Below are positions 11,671 to 22,204 of a stretch of 64,000 bases of DNA, in pieces. The notes beneath the pieces were generated by a model. The model was not told the DNA's origin. It ran no database searches and saw only the letters and a list, made by a program, of their open reading frames with translations. Source of the stretch: Ophioderma brevispina. Its lineage: Eukaryota; Echinodermata; Ophiuroidea; Amphilepidida; Ophiodermatidae. Numbering within the stretch: position 1 is the first letter of the stretch; the number at the start of each line of letters is the position of its first letter. The stretch is from contig JAMKCH010010157.1 of NCBI GenBank assembly GCA_023653785.1, forward strand, positions 38,880 through 102,879, in the 5' to 3' direction. The position numbers and the translations under genes were made by a program.

Positions 11671-13120
11671 GTCCCGTCAGTCACGCAAAAACATTAAAAA
11701 GTTGGTTATTTTTTTATATTAACAGGTATATTTCTCATTCTAAGTTAATCTATCTTCTATCTAACTGGTCTCATATAAAAACCACATAAATATTGTTCCC
11801 TGATCTTTAGTTAAGAAAATATTCCATCTCAAAATGTGTCCCGTCAATCACGTTTTGGACCTCTGTCCCGTCAGTCACCTTGCAATATCATCCCTCATCT
11901 TTTGGCATGAATGATTATAAGAAGTTATTTCCCTGTTTGAACAAAGAAATTAACATTCTTCAAGAGGATAATAACTTTGCATATCCATTTGATGAAAAAT
12001 TTAACAAAAAATGACAAATATGTTGTCTCCAGCCATATAATTTTGATTTTGGCACTTTTTCATGTACATTCAAATGGGGAAATTTTCAAGTTAAAATTCT
12101 TAGTTTTTTTACTTCAGATTCAGATTCTGCACAAAATTCTGGCAAACAGAAGTTATTTAATGCTCAATTTGACAATTAAATTTCCACCTGGCAGTCAAAT
12201 CATGGTTAAAATCTTGAATTTGATCGTTTTTATCGGTACTGAGTGTAGTGCACATTTGAGTTGGACTCCCTTCACATAAGATGTCTCAAATGATGTTTAA
12301 TGTCATATCTGATTACGTTTTGATATTATTTTAAGTTTTTTTTATGGCAAAATAAACCAAAAAGTACATTTGAGCAATGCAGCATTGCTGTAAAGAACAA
12401 TGTAGAAAATGTTCCAAAATGTCCCGTCAGTCACGTCCCGTCAGTCACGATTTTGGTAGGGATGGCCCAGTTTTGGAATTCTCAGGTTTTTATCTATTGA
12501 TCATAATTTTACTAATTGTTTATGTATCAGTGCTTAATTTTAACAACAATTTGCAATAAATCTCATATGAAAACAGATAGCTTTTTACAAGAATCTACTT
12601 TTTCAAAAAAGTGATGGTACTTTTTTTGTCCCGTCAGTCACGCTCACTTCAAAGTGCAGACAGGCAATAAAACATTTGGTTTCAATTTGTGTTTTTAAAA
12701 TTAAAATATGGCATGTTCTCTTTGCTTTGGAGTGTACATTTTGGGGTTGTACCATGCAGATTTTTTTCGGCATGCTTTTGAAAAACTTAAAGGTGCTTAA
12801 AGGTCCCAGGAAATGAGATGATAAACCTACTCCAAATCTTTTAGGGGACATTCCATTCCAATAAACAGGGCCAGAAAAAAGAATACACTACCAGTGACAT
12901 CATTAGTGATCATTATTAATTTTCAGTCAGTGTCATGAATAGATTCACACCAGTCACCTGGAATTTTCTATTACTCTCTCAAAAATCAATAGCACCCCAA
13001 TTGATGTCATCACCAACCCAAATATTGAATGCTTTCCAGCCCCTCCTTGCAGACTTGACACAAACCACATCAATTCTATTTGCATTTCCTGGGACCTTTA
13101 AATTTGTCCCGTCAGTCACG
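11671..13120 (+). repeat. Dispersed 15-bp motif GTCCCGTCAGTCACG, seven copies
   Basis: Copies at 11671-11685, 11838-11852 (one mismatch), 11865-11879 (last base differs), 12421-12435, 12435-12449 (sharing one base), 12628-12642 and 13106-13120. All are on the same strand and most are preceded by a T-rich AAATGT- or TTTGT-type lead. Surrounding DNA is AT-rich and does not repeat in step with the motif, so this is not an ordinary tandem repeat. A binding or recombination site cluster is possible but unproven. Confidence 0.8.
12801..13097. mobile_element. TTAA-flanked MITE (297 bp)
   Basis: Ends are AGGTCCCAGGAAATG and its exact complement CATTTCCTGGGACCT, each directly flanked by TTAA (12797-12800 and 13098-13101). 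TTAA target duplication is known for piggyBac and Kolobok families. There is no coding capacity; the frame at 12935-13129 runs out of the element into the 15-mer motif. Confidence 0.8.
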
Positions 13121-13289
13121 TGGAGTTAGCCATGTGCGTAATATAAAGCTTTTGAAGCACTTATTCAGTGATAACATTCGCTTTAATCTGCTGTTTGCCC
13201 ATGAATTTTAAGGTTGCGATACTACTTCATGAATATTTGAGGCTGGCAAGAAGTATATTCAAAGTCAACCATGGCGACCCTGTGCTATG

Positions 13290-13900
13290 AGCTTGTTCCA
13301 GAGTATTTTGTACTCCCAATATGGATTCTGAATCGATAGAAAGTGAAGGCTGCAATGCAATGGAGTCCCTGTTCAATGGTCAGATATCGGAGTCTTTTAA
13401 TGGTAAAGGCATACCAGGGCATTGGCAGCAGAAACTAACGTCTGGTAGAAACCACTGATGGGTTGGCGCTGAGATAGCGATTAACCTCCTTTTTTAAAGC
13501 CGGCCAGATGGTTAGTAGCAGGAATGCGCTCAGGAAGGGCATACCAGATGTGGGCAGTTGAAGGAATAAATGATCTCTGATGGCTGACCATGTTAGATCT
13601 TAAGGGTCTCAACTGCAAGGTCATGAGATCGTACTGACCGCTGGAGATGAGGGTCTATACTCTGAGTTTTAGGCATCAGTTGGCTAAGTAGTTCAGGAGC
13701 CTCCAGATAGAACATGTAGTTTGCTCCAAATGCTCTTCGGTGTTATAGAACCTAAAAGATTTCCGCCAAAAACCTCCGCTGCAAGACTCCTCTGTAGGAG
13801 AACATATTTACAGCTCATGCAATGGATGTTCAAGACAGGGTCTTACCTTGGTGTAAGATATTCATGAGTTAGACTAGAGTAAAGACTCTTTTACGGAATA
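13290..13900 (-). pseudogene. LINE 3'-end remnant (RT C-terminal region)
   Basis: The minus strand, with frameshifts, reads RSFIPSTAHIWYALPERIP followed by HLAGFKKEVNRYLSA. This is the familiar C-terminal pattern of reverse transcriptases of non-LTR retrotransposons (...F.P.T...WN.LP..I.....L..FK..V...L). Upstream residues are badly broken. Only the tail is left, inside the inverted-repeat element. Confidence 0.6.
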
Positions 13901-14529
13901 AAGCTGTACAATCCTTGTAATCCTCTTATAGAAGATTCATGCTAGGCTAATTTCATGAGGTCTTACATAGAGGATGAACCAAAATTCAACTGACTGGGGC
14001 TGGGTAGTACAAAGGGGAAATTATTTCCCCTCATGAACAAGTCCTGCACCAGAGTTTCCACCGGAAATGATCCGATGCAATTGTTCTTCAGGATGCATCA
14101 CAATGAAATGTACCTGCAGAAAGAATGGAATGCACCACAGCTTGTGGACATTCATGTGAAAACATGGACCAAGATCCAGTCTCAATGATGATAAACTTGA
14201 AGACTAAATATTAAGAGTGTGGTCGATCTCGTCTGTGGTGCAAACAAGTGTCTTTGCCACATGTTGGTGATGATGTGAATAATGTGAAACTACTTTCTGC
14301 TATACTTGAAGAATTACACAATTATACTGTAAACACCATAATTTTAAATGAAGATAGATTTATAGCTGATAAAAAATCAACATGACTACAAATTTTGGAC
14401 AAATAGCCCACTAAAATATCATTTTTTATTCTAACAGATTTGTAATGCCGGATTTTATAGAAAATGACACCTAATTTCATCGTAATCTGTCTGATGCTAT
14501 ATAGGAGGATTTACTGTTTCCTTATTTTC

Positions 14530-15060
14530 AAACTGGTGGACAGTGGCAATTTTGAAGAGCTGTCAAGATGCTCTCAAAACTTTAAAACAACATCTTAATG
14601 TATTTCTTATTCCTCAATTAATCAAAAATAACACCTTATTTGCCATTTTTGCCCATCTGGTGTCATAGATAAAAGAATTCATACTTTTCGGATGGCAGCC
14701 ATATTGGATTTAGAGGCCAAGATGATATCTCAACTTAATAAAACTCATTTTAAATGGATTTGTTATGCTAGAATTAGTAGGAAATGCTATCTTGTTTGTC
14801 ACTGGCCCATCCGGCACCAGAGATACAATAATTTGTACTTTTCAACATGGCAGATGGCGGCCATATTGGATTTTGAGGGTAAGATGGTAACTCAACTTCA
14901 AAAAACCCATTTTAATGGATTTGTTATGCTAGAATTAATAGGAAATGACATCTTGTTTGCCCTTTTAGCTCATTTATTGCCAGAGATATGAGGATTTATG
15001 TTTTTCAAAATGGCGGATGGCGGCCATTTTGTTTATGACATATTTTGAACGCTTTCTGGG
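14530..15060. repeat. Right-arm tandem subrepeats (~160 bp, about four units)
   Basis: Inverted copies of the left-arm unit, marked by GATGGCGGCCATTTTG or variants at about 15012, 14852, 14692 and 14535. The right arm has fewer units than the left, so the arms have changed copy number independently. The 99-codon frame at 14692-14991 reads these repeats. Confidence 0.8.
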
Positions 15061-15151
15061 ACTTCGATTTTGCGCAACTTTTGATATATTATTAAACTGA
15101 TCTTATACTACCAGAAAATGCCAAGAAACCTTCTGTTGCAATTTTTTGGGG

Positions 15152-16450
15152 TTACTGTGGGTACGTGTCATATTTTGATCCTACTCAAATTAATGTTTCA
15201 TACAGAAGGGCGTAAAAGGTGTATATACATGGTCAATACAGACTGTCCCAATAAAAACTATACAATCAAACTAAAAATTATAAAAAATATAAACTGTGCA
15301 TTTTGCCAGATATTTTGACTTTGTTTGTTCGATAAGATCCTAAACTAAATCCTCGCTTTTATTCCATCCAATTTGATGGACCCTAAGTGGAGATATTGTC
15401 AGTTGAACACAAAGGATAAAATACCACTTGGGCAAGTTTCACCTGAAGGTTCAATAAACTAAAGGTATAAGGCGTTTGTAGCCCTCCATTTTGGGATTTT
15501 CAACAAAAGCATATTGTACAGATCAGATGGAATATTATCATGTATTTGAACTAATACATATATTATTTTTCAGAGAAAGCACCAGAAATTATTATGTTGT
15601 GGGTGAAATGAAGGACTCACGTTCAGGGGGATAATAATCATGAAATTCATGGAAGTTTGGGGAATTTGACTACTGAAAATAATGACAGTCTCCAACATGT
15701 CCAAGTCTGTTGAGGGACAAATGTGTGGACAACGCTCTAATGTGGAGGGACAATTTGCCCTTCCCCTATTCCCCACTGCCTCCAAGATGTCAGGGAGGAA
15801 TATGATGAAGAAACCAGTTTTCAACAAAGAGCCATAAAGGAAAGGATGGTTGTGTTCAAGTGTCTCAGTTTACTTTCAACAAGGGTGTTTTTATGGTTCT
15901 ACCTTCTGTTGAAACCTGGAGTAAAGCTGAGAGAACAAGACTGTTTGGAATTGAATTTCCCAATGCTACATGCATTTATTAGCAATTGTGACATTATAAA
16001 GTTATAAATTATGTTATATCACAAGAAGCAGCACTTTATACTTACTTTTTTATTTTAATTTTCAATAAAGAATGTCTTGAAGGCGATTTTCAATGACAAC
16101 TTTGTTGATATCAGGATAGCCGAAACTGGCCCAACAGGTTTTTCAACTGTCTCAGATATTAGCCATAACTCCTGAACCAGACCCCCAAATTACACCAACT
16201 ATAAATCTCATGAGAGCTGGAACACTCCTAAAAAAGAATCAGTAAAACCCCAGTTGAGATGAATTTAAATGTTTGGCCAAAAATTAATCTTTGATTGTAT
16301 AGTTTTTTTGGGGGGACAGTCTGTATGGTCCCGCCAAGATTTTTTTTTTAGGCTGCGCGAAAAAAATCGTGGCTGGTTTGTCAGATTTGCCACGCGACCG
16401 CACAAGACTGCAGAAGACTGTGCAGGACAGTCCCAGACCTTGCTAAAACT
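15152..16450. other. Unannotated DNA
   Basis: No recognisable coding region or repeat. The minus frame 15570-15827 has no signature. Sequence just left of the hAT-like MITE contains its target copy CTAAAACT at 16443-16450. Confidence 0.5.
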
Positions 16451-16744
16451 CAGGGGTGTAACCAGACCCGAGCCTCCGGTGGGGGGGGGGGGGCAAGACT
16501 CAAGAAGTTTCCCGATTTTTTAGGCGCCAATTTTTTTCCGGCTCGCTGAAACCCATATTTTTCCCCTTTCTTCTTCTCTTTCCCTCTTTGTCTTTCCCTT
16601 TTCCCCTTTCTTCTCTTTCCCTCGTTTTTCTTTCTCTTTTCCTCTTCTCCCTTTTTTTTCCTTCCCATTTTTTGGCTCCCCTTCCCGATTTTCTGGTGCC
16701 CGGGGGGGCAGCTTGTCCCCGGCCCCCCACTGGTTACGCCACTG
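16451..16744. mobile_element. hAT-like MITE with 8-bp target duplication
   Basis: Ends are CAGGGGTGTAACCAG (16451) and CTGGTTACGCCACTG (to 16744), inverted with two mismatches. The element is flanked on both sides by CTAAAACT (16443-16450 and 16745-16752). An 8-bp duplication and CAG...CTG ends point to a hAT-type non-autonomous element. A G run at 16480-16493 and a C-rich mirror lie just inside the ends, and 16560-16680 is almost pure pyrimidine. The Lys/Arg-rich and Ser/Phe-rich frames there are low-complexity artefacts. Confidence 0.85.
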
Positions 16745-16997
16745 CTAAAACTACACATGAAAAAAGAAAACTGCTGATGATTTTTTGAATAATGGCCAAT
16801 CCTCACCAGTCTTGAGCAGTCTGGAAGGGGTTTTCTAGCAAATAATCGGCTATGTGACTGAGCCTTGTCACACGTTTTCAGGTTTCACAGTAATACAATC
16901 AAAAAGAACGCGTTGTACACGTGAATCACTGAGCAAAAAATAATAGTATACTGGTACTCCATATAAACACGACAACGACCTTTAATCAAAATATTTA

Positions 16998-17200
16998 TCT
17001 GTTGATTTTTCCCTGTAAAGAATATATTCAAATTCCTGGAGAAACCAGGATATTATCAATACAAAGCTATTATGTCCTAATTCTCGTAAACCAGTGATTG
17101 TGAAATAGTGATTCCAGTAAAAAACTATTATAGCATTCTGAAATAAATCCATACTTCATCATTTCCACATATTTTAAAATAATTTGGATGTTTGACGTTT
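16998..17200. repeat. 203-bp direct duplication, copy 1
   Basis: Identical base for base, by my reading, to 17707-17909 (constant offset 709). It starts TCTGTTGATTTTTCC and ends TTTGACGTTT. See the insert at 17201-17706. Confidence 0.9.
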
Positions 17201-17706
17201 GTTGTGACCCAATACGTACGAAAACCCACTACGTACAAATTTGTACGTAATGGGCTCAAGTCGCTTATTTTTGGCAAAATTGTATGTGCTCGGCCCAATA
17301 CGTACGAAAAATAATTTCAGTCTGACAAATGAGGGCGCATCACAAGATCTTGAAAATAAAGTTCTCCCTCCCTCTGCAAACTCTCCTCTATTGACTCACG
17401 TTTCGACCACATAACCATTTCGACCCAATAAAACCGTGTCCTTATTTAAACCCAGTCATAAAATGCTTCAAAATTGAATCTGTACGTATCGGGCAGAGGT
17501 GGCCAAAATTGTCAATTACTTAAATTGTCATAATTGCTCAAAACATGCATTTTTACTTTATAATATATTATAATACAAACATAAAAATGAATGAAATGGT
17601 CATAAATTGCTGAAAAATGGAATTTGTACGTATTGGGCCCAAGTGTCAATTTCTGGCAAAATTTTAGGTTCCCCGGCCCAATACGTATTTTTTTTTTTTT
17701 TTTTTT
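17201..17706. repeat. 506-bp insert rich in CCCAATACGTACG blocks
   Basis: Forward CCCAATACGTACG-type blocks occur at about 17217, 17302 and 17684. Inverted GTACGTATTGGG-type blocks occur at about 17482 and 17626, with GTACGTAATGGG at 17243. The right side ends in a T run (17688-17707). It lies exactly between the two identical 203-bp copies. Confidence 0.7.
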
Positions 17707-17909
17707 TCTGTTGATTTTTCCCTGTAAAGAATATATTCAAATTCCTGGAGAAACCAGGATATTATCAATACAAAGCTATTATGTCCTAATTCTCGTAAAC
17801 CAGTGATTGTGAAATAGTGATTCCAGTAAAAAACTATTATAGCATTCTGAAATAAATCCATACTTCATCATTTCCACATATTTTAAAATAATTTGGATGT
17901 TTGACGTTT
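17707..17909. repeat. 203-bp direct duplication, copy 2
   Basis: Perfect copy of 16998-17200. Perfect identity in a window where other repeats differ by many indels means either a very recent duplication or an assembly artefact, such as two haplotypes joined. Confidence 0.9.
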
Positions 17910-18949
17910 ACATTGTATGGAAATTCCCGGGAAATTCAGGATAAATTAATATACTCTTCATGCTAGTTGCAGTGGCATCACTCCCACCTAACTTGAATAC
18001 CATCTGTAATGCGCTTTAAAAATCTGTGCTTTGCGCGTACACTGTACTAGTACAATTAGGGCTGTGATGTCATTGCTTTAAAGGTGCAACGAGAGGTTTT
18101 GAAGCACCCAAATATTGTGTCATAATAGTAATTTCATATAGATTAGACACTCAATAGATTTCTTACCTTGTATTTGGCTACAGGAATGTATTCAAACGAG
18201 AAAAAAGGTTATTTTAAAAAAAGTCAAAAATTATATTTAAATATAATATTAGGGGCCTATATAGGCTGAATTTACAAAATTACACAATTGTTGTACCAAA
18301 GAAACATTTCCCAGTTTAATCCTATGTTTTTGATGGAAAGCTTTACATCAGGGCAAAAATCTGTACTTTCGATTTTTTAGGGACATGATATGTATATATA
18401 CTATTATAAGGACCTTTTGTAATTAAAGATTATTATGGTATTCAGTGAGAACCAAATTAATAAAATTGACAAAGTGATCTAAATTGTTATTGATCAGAAA
18501 CGATTGGCCAAGAATTTGTAATGTCTTCAAACAAGATTATATCAATAATAATAATGCTAGAAACTTGAAAACAGTTGTCACTTTATCCTAATGTGACCCC
18601 TCTGTTGCATTGACTTGTTCAATCGGGTTCAACAATGATGTTATTATTTCGAATCTGTGACTCAGCCTTTAAATTCCACATCCACCAACCCACAAGTTTT
18701 TCGTCATGTATTTTTGTTATTCCATGCATTGCTTTGCCTCAATTAAAACGGAATTTTTGGCATAAATTGTGTTCTGGTATTGAGGATATTTTTGTGTGGT
18801 ATTTCCTTTTGCATAATATTATAAAGTACCTTTTAAATTTTTCTGGCAAAATAAAGGGCAGAGATATTTCCTTATAGTGTTTTACCAAAAAAGCAAAACA
18901 CCCTATTGTCTCATGTACAAAACTTATGTCTATTTTCCATCTTAGGACA
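17910..18949. other. Unannotated AT-rich DNA
   Basis: No feature supportable. Short frames at 18635-18963 overlap on both strands without family signature. Confidence 0.5.
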
Positions 18950-19125
18950 AAATAAGGCCTCATGACATGGTGTAATTATTGATTTTTAAACCAAGTTAAC
19001 CAAGGCCATATAATGCTTGGGTGCAGGGGTTAGAGGGGATTAAAGATGTTCAAGCATTGTAATGGTCTAAACACGGTCAAATCAATCAATAATCAGACAC
19101 TGTCATGAGGCCTTAAACAGTCTTG
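18950..19125. repeat. Short inverted repeat
   Basis: AAGGCCTCATGACATGGTGT and ATTATTGATT on the left pair with AATCAATAAT and ACTGTCATGAGGCCTT on the right, giving a roughly 170-bp hairpin-forming unit of MITE type. Confidence 0.6.
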
Positions 19126-19725
19126 CCGATTCGTTTTTAGAGCTGAAATTGCCATAGAATGAAAACAATGGTCACTTGCACACCTCCAATTATGCATGTA
19201 AACATGTCACTGTCTTCATGGAACTTATGAACAAAGAAGGGTTTCCCCGTACGGTTATTTTCAGAAGTTACACACACACACAAAAATATAATTATTATCT
19301 CCAAAAAGATGATAGATTGTAATAACGTATAATAGCAGCTATATATATTACTGTCCTTTCGCAAATTTTGAAATTTTATTATGGATTCTGGTTATAGTAG
19401 TAGTGGTAGAGTAAACAAAATCACAGAGTTAGGTGTTCAGACAGAATTTTAAAAAACAGAACAACACAGGATGTTCATACCTCAGGCACCTCTATAACCG
19501 GATACTTATTGCTACAATCATAAAAGTACAAAGGCCCAATGTTGAATATCTGCATATGTAACTTAACAACTCTATATCCATAACGTGGCGTGAACGTGGT
19601 CCCATATTTCCGTATAGCAAGTTAGTCGGTACAAGTTCATTGCGGTGTATTGCATTTCGGGGTTGCATTTTAAAACTCTAATAACAAAAGCTTGACTAAA
19701 GATATTGACTCGTCTAGTGCTAGTA

Positions 19726-20381
19726 ATGGCGATAAATCCGAAGTCTTCTCTCCATGTTCTACTGATGGTTTTTACCTTAGCAATATGCATCGTCGACGCT
19801 GAAGCAAACTGGTACGTAAATACACTAAGAATTTTTGATTTGATCCAGTTTAGTGTTTTTTAGTATGAGTTAAAGCCACTATCAGTCATTTTTTACCAAA
19901 TTTAAAATGCCGATTTTGTCTCTACGTTGCTAGTGTTAGGTCACATCAACACGTATATTACTGTTCTTTGTGAAAAACAGACGGCTAAAAAGCATTTTAA
20001 AGAAAGTGGTCTTGAAGATGGCGGAGACCTTAAAAAAGTCGGATCCCGACTTTTATTAGTAAACAAATCGTAAAAATCATAATATCTTGACAAATACGGC
20101 GTGTTACGCTTAGCTACTCACAGGGGTCTTCAGTACAACAGTGCAAAAAAATCGACTTCGATGAAAAATAGGGGGTGCGGTTTGTTTACATCGTGAAAAA
20201 AATCGCTGATAGTGGCTATAGAGTACTCTTTCATTAGGAATGTATTGTTATGATTTCAAATTATCTTAATCATTTATATTTTATTTTGAGTTGTTCTTCT
20301 TTTTACTTTAAAGTTCTCCTGGTTGTACATGTGGTGACACTACTATGAGCTGTAATAACATGGAACAAAAGTGGGATATGA
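19726..20381 (+). CDS. Candidate secreted cysteine-rich protein, first two coding exons
   Basis: Exon 1 (19726-19811) starts at ATG and encodes a signal peptide: MAINPKS, a hydrophobic core LHVLLMVFTLAICIV, then DAEAN. It ends at donor TG|GTACGT. Exon 2 (20314-20381) follows acceptor TTCTTTTTACTTTAAAG and ends at a consensus donor A|GTAAGT. The codon split by the first intron becomes Cys, and exon 2 reads CSPGCTCGDTTMSCNNMEQ. The C-x3-C-x-C-x6-C spacing resembles the N-terminal cap of leucine-rich-repeat proteins (LRRNT), though a short peptide is equally possible. Intron 1 (502 bp) holds a MITE. No LRR units are visible downstream. What I see is the frame, splice sites and signal peptide; the LRRNT link is inference. 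Confidence 0.55.
19875..20216. mobile_element. MITE inside intron 1 of the secreted-protein candidate
   Basis: Ends GCCACTATCAGTCATTTTTT and, inverted, AAAAAAATCGCTGATAGTGGC form a TIR of about 20 bp with two mismatches, 342 bp apart. The interior has ATGGCGGAGACC and no coding capacity. It inserted between the donor at 19812 and the acceptor at 20313. Confidence 0.65.
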
Positions 20382-20551
20382 GTAAGTTATCTGCTGCTAA
20401 AAGAAATTAAGACGAAAAAAAGTGGGAGACAGAGATAGGCAATAGCCCACAAGAAAAAGAACTGTATTGAAACTATTAAACCCAAAATTGAAGCCCTAAT
20501 ACTAATCCTCAACCGTAATTCTAACTTAAGTTTTTTTTGTTTTTACTTTAG

Positions 20552-20580
20552 CAATCGTGCACATGTCTTGTACGTCTTAA
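20552..20580 (+). CDS. Candidate third exon with stop
   Basis: Acceptor TTTTTTTTGTTTTTACTTTAG has a long pyrimidine tract. Joined in phase to exon 2 across a 170-bp intron, it adds TIVHMSCTS and stops at TAA, giving a 60-residue secreted peptide with five cysteines after the signal peptide. Against it, sequence from 20565 on recurs at 22205-22400, so this may be repeat DNA. A second acceptor at 22083 (TTTTATATTTTCAG) would instead add about 25 codons ending at 22160. Confidence 0.3.
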
Positions 20581-20760
20581 TATCCTGTCCAGCAGAGAAA
20601 ATATTCAAACATACTTTAAAAATAGATATAAAGAACGTACAGGATTTAGGATATTGCTAAAACATGTATTTTAATGTAGGCACTTCCCTTATGACTTATT
20701 GACTCATACATACATGCAGTTGTGTCAATCTACATAGCACCTGTCTATCCATATATTTAA
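20565..20760. repeat. Segmental repeat A, copy 1
   Basis: Blocks CTGTCCAG, GAATTT-type text, ATATTGCTAAAACATGTATTT, GTAGGCACT and TACATGCAGT recur in order at 22205-22400. Both copies precede a B-type segment (21298, 23209), so A and B look like parts of one larger duplicated unit. Confidence 0.6.
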
Positions 20761-20939
20761 ACAATTTGTATAGAAAAAAACAAAATCAATGGTATTAAAG
20801 GTGCATTCGTGCTTTCAGCCCATTCTGTGTTATATTGATTACTAGATATCCTTGAGAAAAGATAAATGACTAAATCTCAAAGGTTTGAGTCTATCCCGAT
20901 CTTGTGGTTTTGTGTATGAGCAATTGCTTGTTCCCACGG

Positions 20940-21000
20940 TCCCTAGGGGGGGGGGGGGGGGCCACTGTGCTTTAATTTCTGTCCGTTTACGGACAGAAAA
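20940..21000. repeat. Poly-G tract and TCTGTCCG hairpin
   Basis: A G run of about 17 sits at 20947-20962. Shortly after comes TTCTGTCCGTTTACGGACAG, a near-perfect palindrome. The same hairpin (CTCTCCGTAAACGGACAGAA) appears inverted at 40710-40732 with similar flanks (CGTGCAAATTCGG, GGGACCGTGG), so both belong to one dispersed repeat. Confidence 0.6.
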
Positions 21001-21297
21001 TACAAAATTGCAATTACTTACAAACACGGCCGAATTTGCACGTGAGATTGGCACTCATGGATTACTAATGTTACGTTCAGATGATAGAAATCTCAAACTT
21101 TATTGAGGTAAGTCTGGGGGGACGAGGCTGTGGATCACGAACGAAATGCCCCTTAAGGATGTCCACTGCCAACAGCAAGCATTTTAACAAAAGTAAAGAT
21201 AAATTTATCCTGCAGTTTCTTGCGTAACATCCAAATATTTCAAAATAAGTGGAAGTATTGTAGTATAAGTTGATTTCATTATGTTGGAATATTTTTA

Positions 21298-21850
21298 TGA
21301 CGAAACTGGCATATTTGAAAAATAGTCGCCCTCTAGAGTTTTCACAATTGGTGATATTTTCGCAAGGTTATAAGTTTTATATACATTAGCCCTCACTGAA
21401 AATTATTAAGGCAAAATCAGCGCGCTTAGGGTAAACACAACCGGATTTACCGGCGACATTAATCAGACAGCCGACGCGGAACTGGCGTGTAATAACACAA
21501 AACGCACGCCCACGTGAATCTACGGCATATGAACCTTGCTTGACAGGTCGGGGCCTTGGTAGTTTTAATATACAAGGAATCGAGTCTATGATATTCATGT
21601 AATAGACACACTTGTTGATAAAGTTACGGCAACTTTAAGTTAGCCTATAAAAAATTACCTGGTTGTCATTTGTCCTATCGATTTTGGGTGGTATGTGATT
21701 TTTTGTTGTACAATACATCTCTATCTTCCAAGGGCCTCGATATCATTGCGAGCAATGAAGACCATTTAATATTTTCTGAAAATGTGCCAGTGCCCGCTTT
21801 AAGACAACTATCACGTGATTTGCCAATCAAAACTCGAAAAAATCATAAAA
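21298..21850. repeat. Segmental repeat B, copy 1
   Basis: About 550 bp matching 23209-23765 in the same orientation. Shared blocks: GACGAAACTGGCATATTTGAA, CGCCCTC, TATACATTAGCCTCAC-type text, CGGCGAC, ATATTCATGTA, TTGTTGATAAAGTTA and GAAAATGTGCC. The 89-codon frame at 21670-21939 begins in this repeat and runs past its end. It is broken in the second copy, so I do not call it a gene. Confidence 0.65.
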
Positions 21851-22204
21851 ATTATTACGATTTTTGCATTGCTGTAACAAGTAACGGTATCCTAACATAC
21901 CCTACAGTGAATAAGTTCCTAAAGCAAAACCTACAATAATCAGGACCAAATCATACATTTACGTATTACTCTCCGTAACGGGGTTGGTATAGGGGGGGTT
22001 TTGTGACCCAACTTTGTCTGGCTCCCAGTCTAATTCAGCAGCCTTACGGAATAAAGTAACAGTATTACATTTTATATTTTCAGTTGCAAAGAACTTAAGA
22101 ATAGATTCTATCCAGACCTGTCCTTCATTAAAGATTTCAGCAAATTTCAAATATTTTTAAATTTCATGTCTTTTTGGAATTGATATATCTATATATTTTC
22201 TTTT

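Larger units (their letters stand above)
8541..15151. mobile_element. Large inverted-repeat (foldback-type) element, 6.6 kb
   Basis: Outer ends are CCCCAAAAAAATGCAACAG (8541) and the inverted match CTGTTGCAATTTTTTGGGG (to 15151). The left arm runs to about 9965 and the right arm starts about 14040. Pairing continues through TATCAGCTATAAATCTATC-type blocks and CTTGGTCCATGTTTTC. Each arm carries tandem subrepeats of about 160 bp. The interior (9966-14040) holds a decayed antisense coding-like stretch, a repeated 15-mer, a nested MITE and a LINE tail. Long arms with internal tandem repeats are typical of foldback elements. I cannot name the superfamily, and no intact transposase is seen. Confidence 0.75.

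Noticed and set aside
16450..16806. Lys/Arg/Glu-rich frame of 118 codons (minus)
   Set aside because: It reads the polypyrimidine interior of the hAT-like MITE; low complexity, no start context.
17201..17706. CRISPR-like array of CCCAATACGTACG repeats
   Set aside because: Repeats are short, occur in both orientations and have irregular spacers; the setting is eukaryotic.
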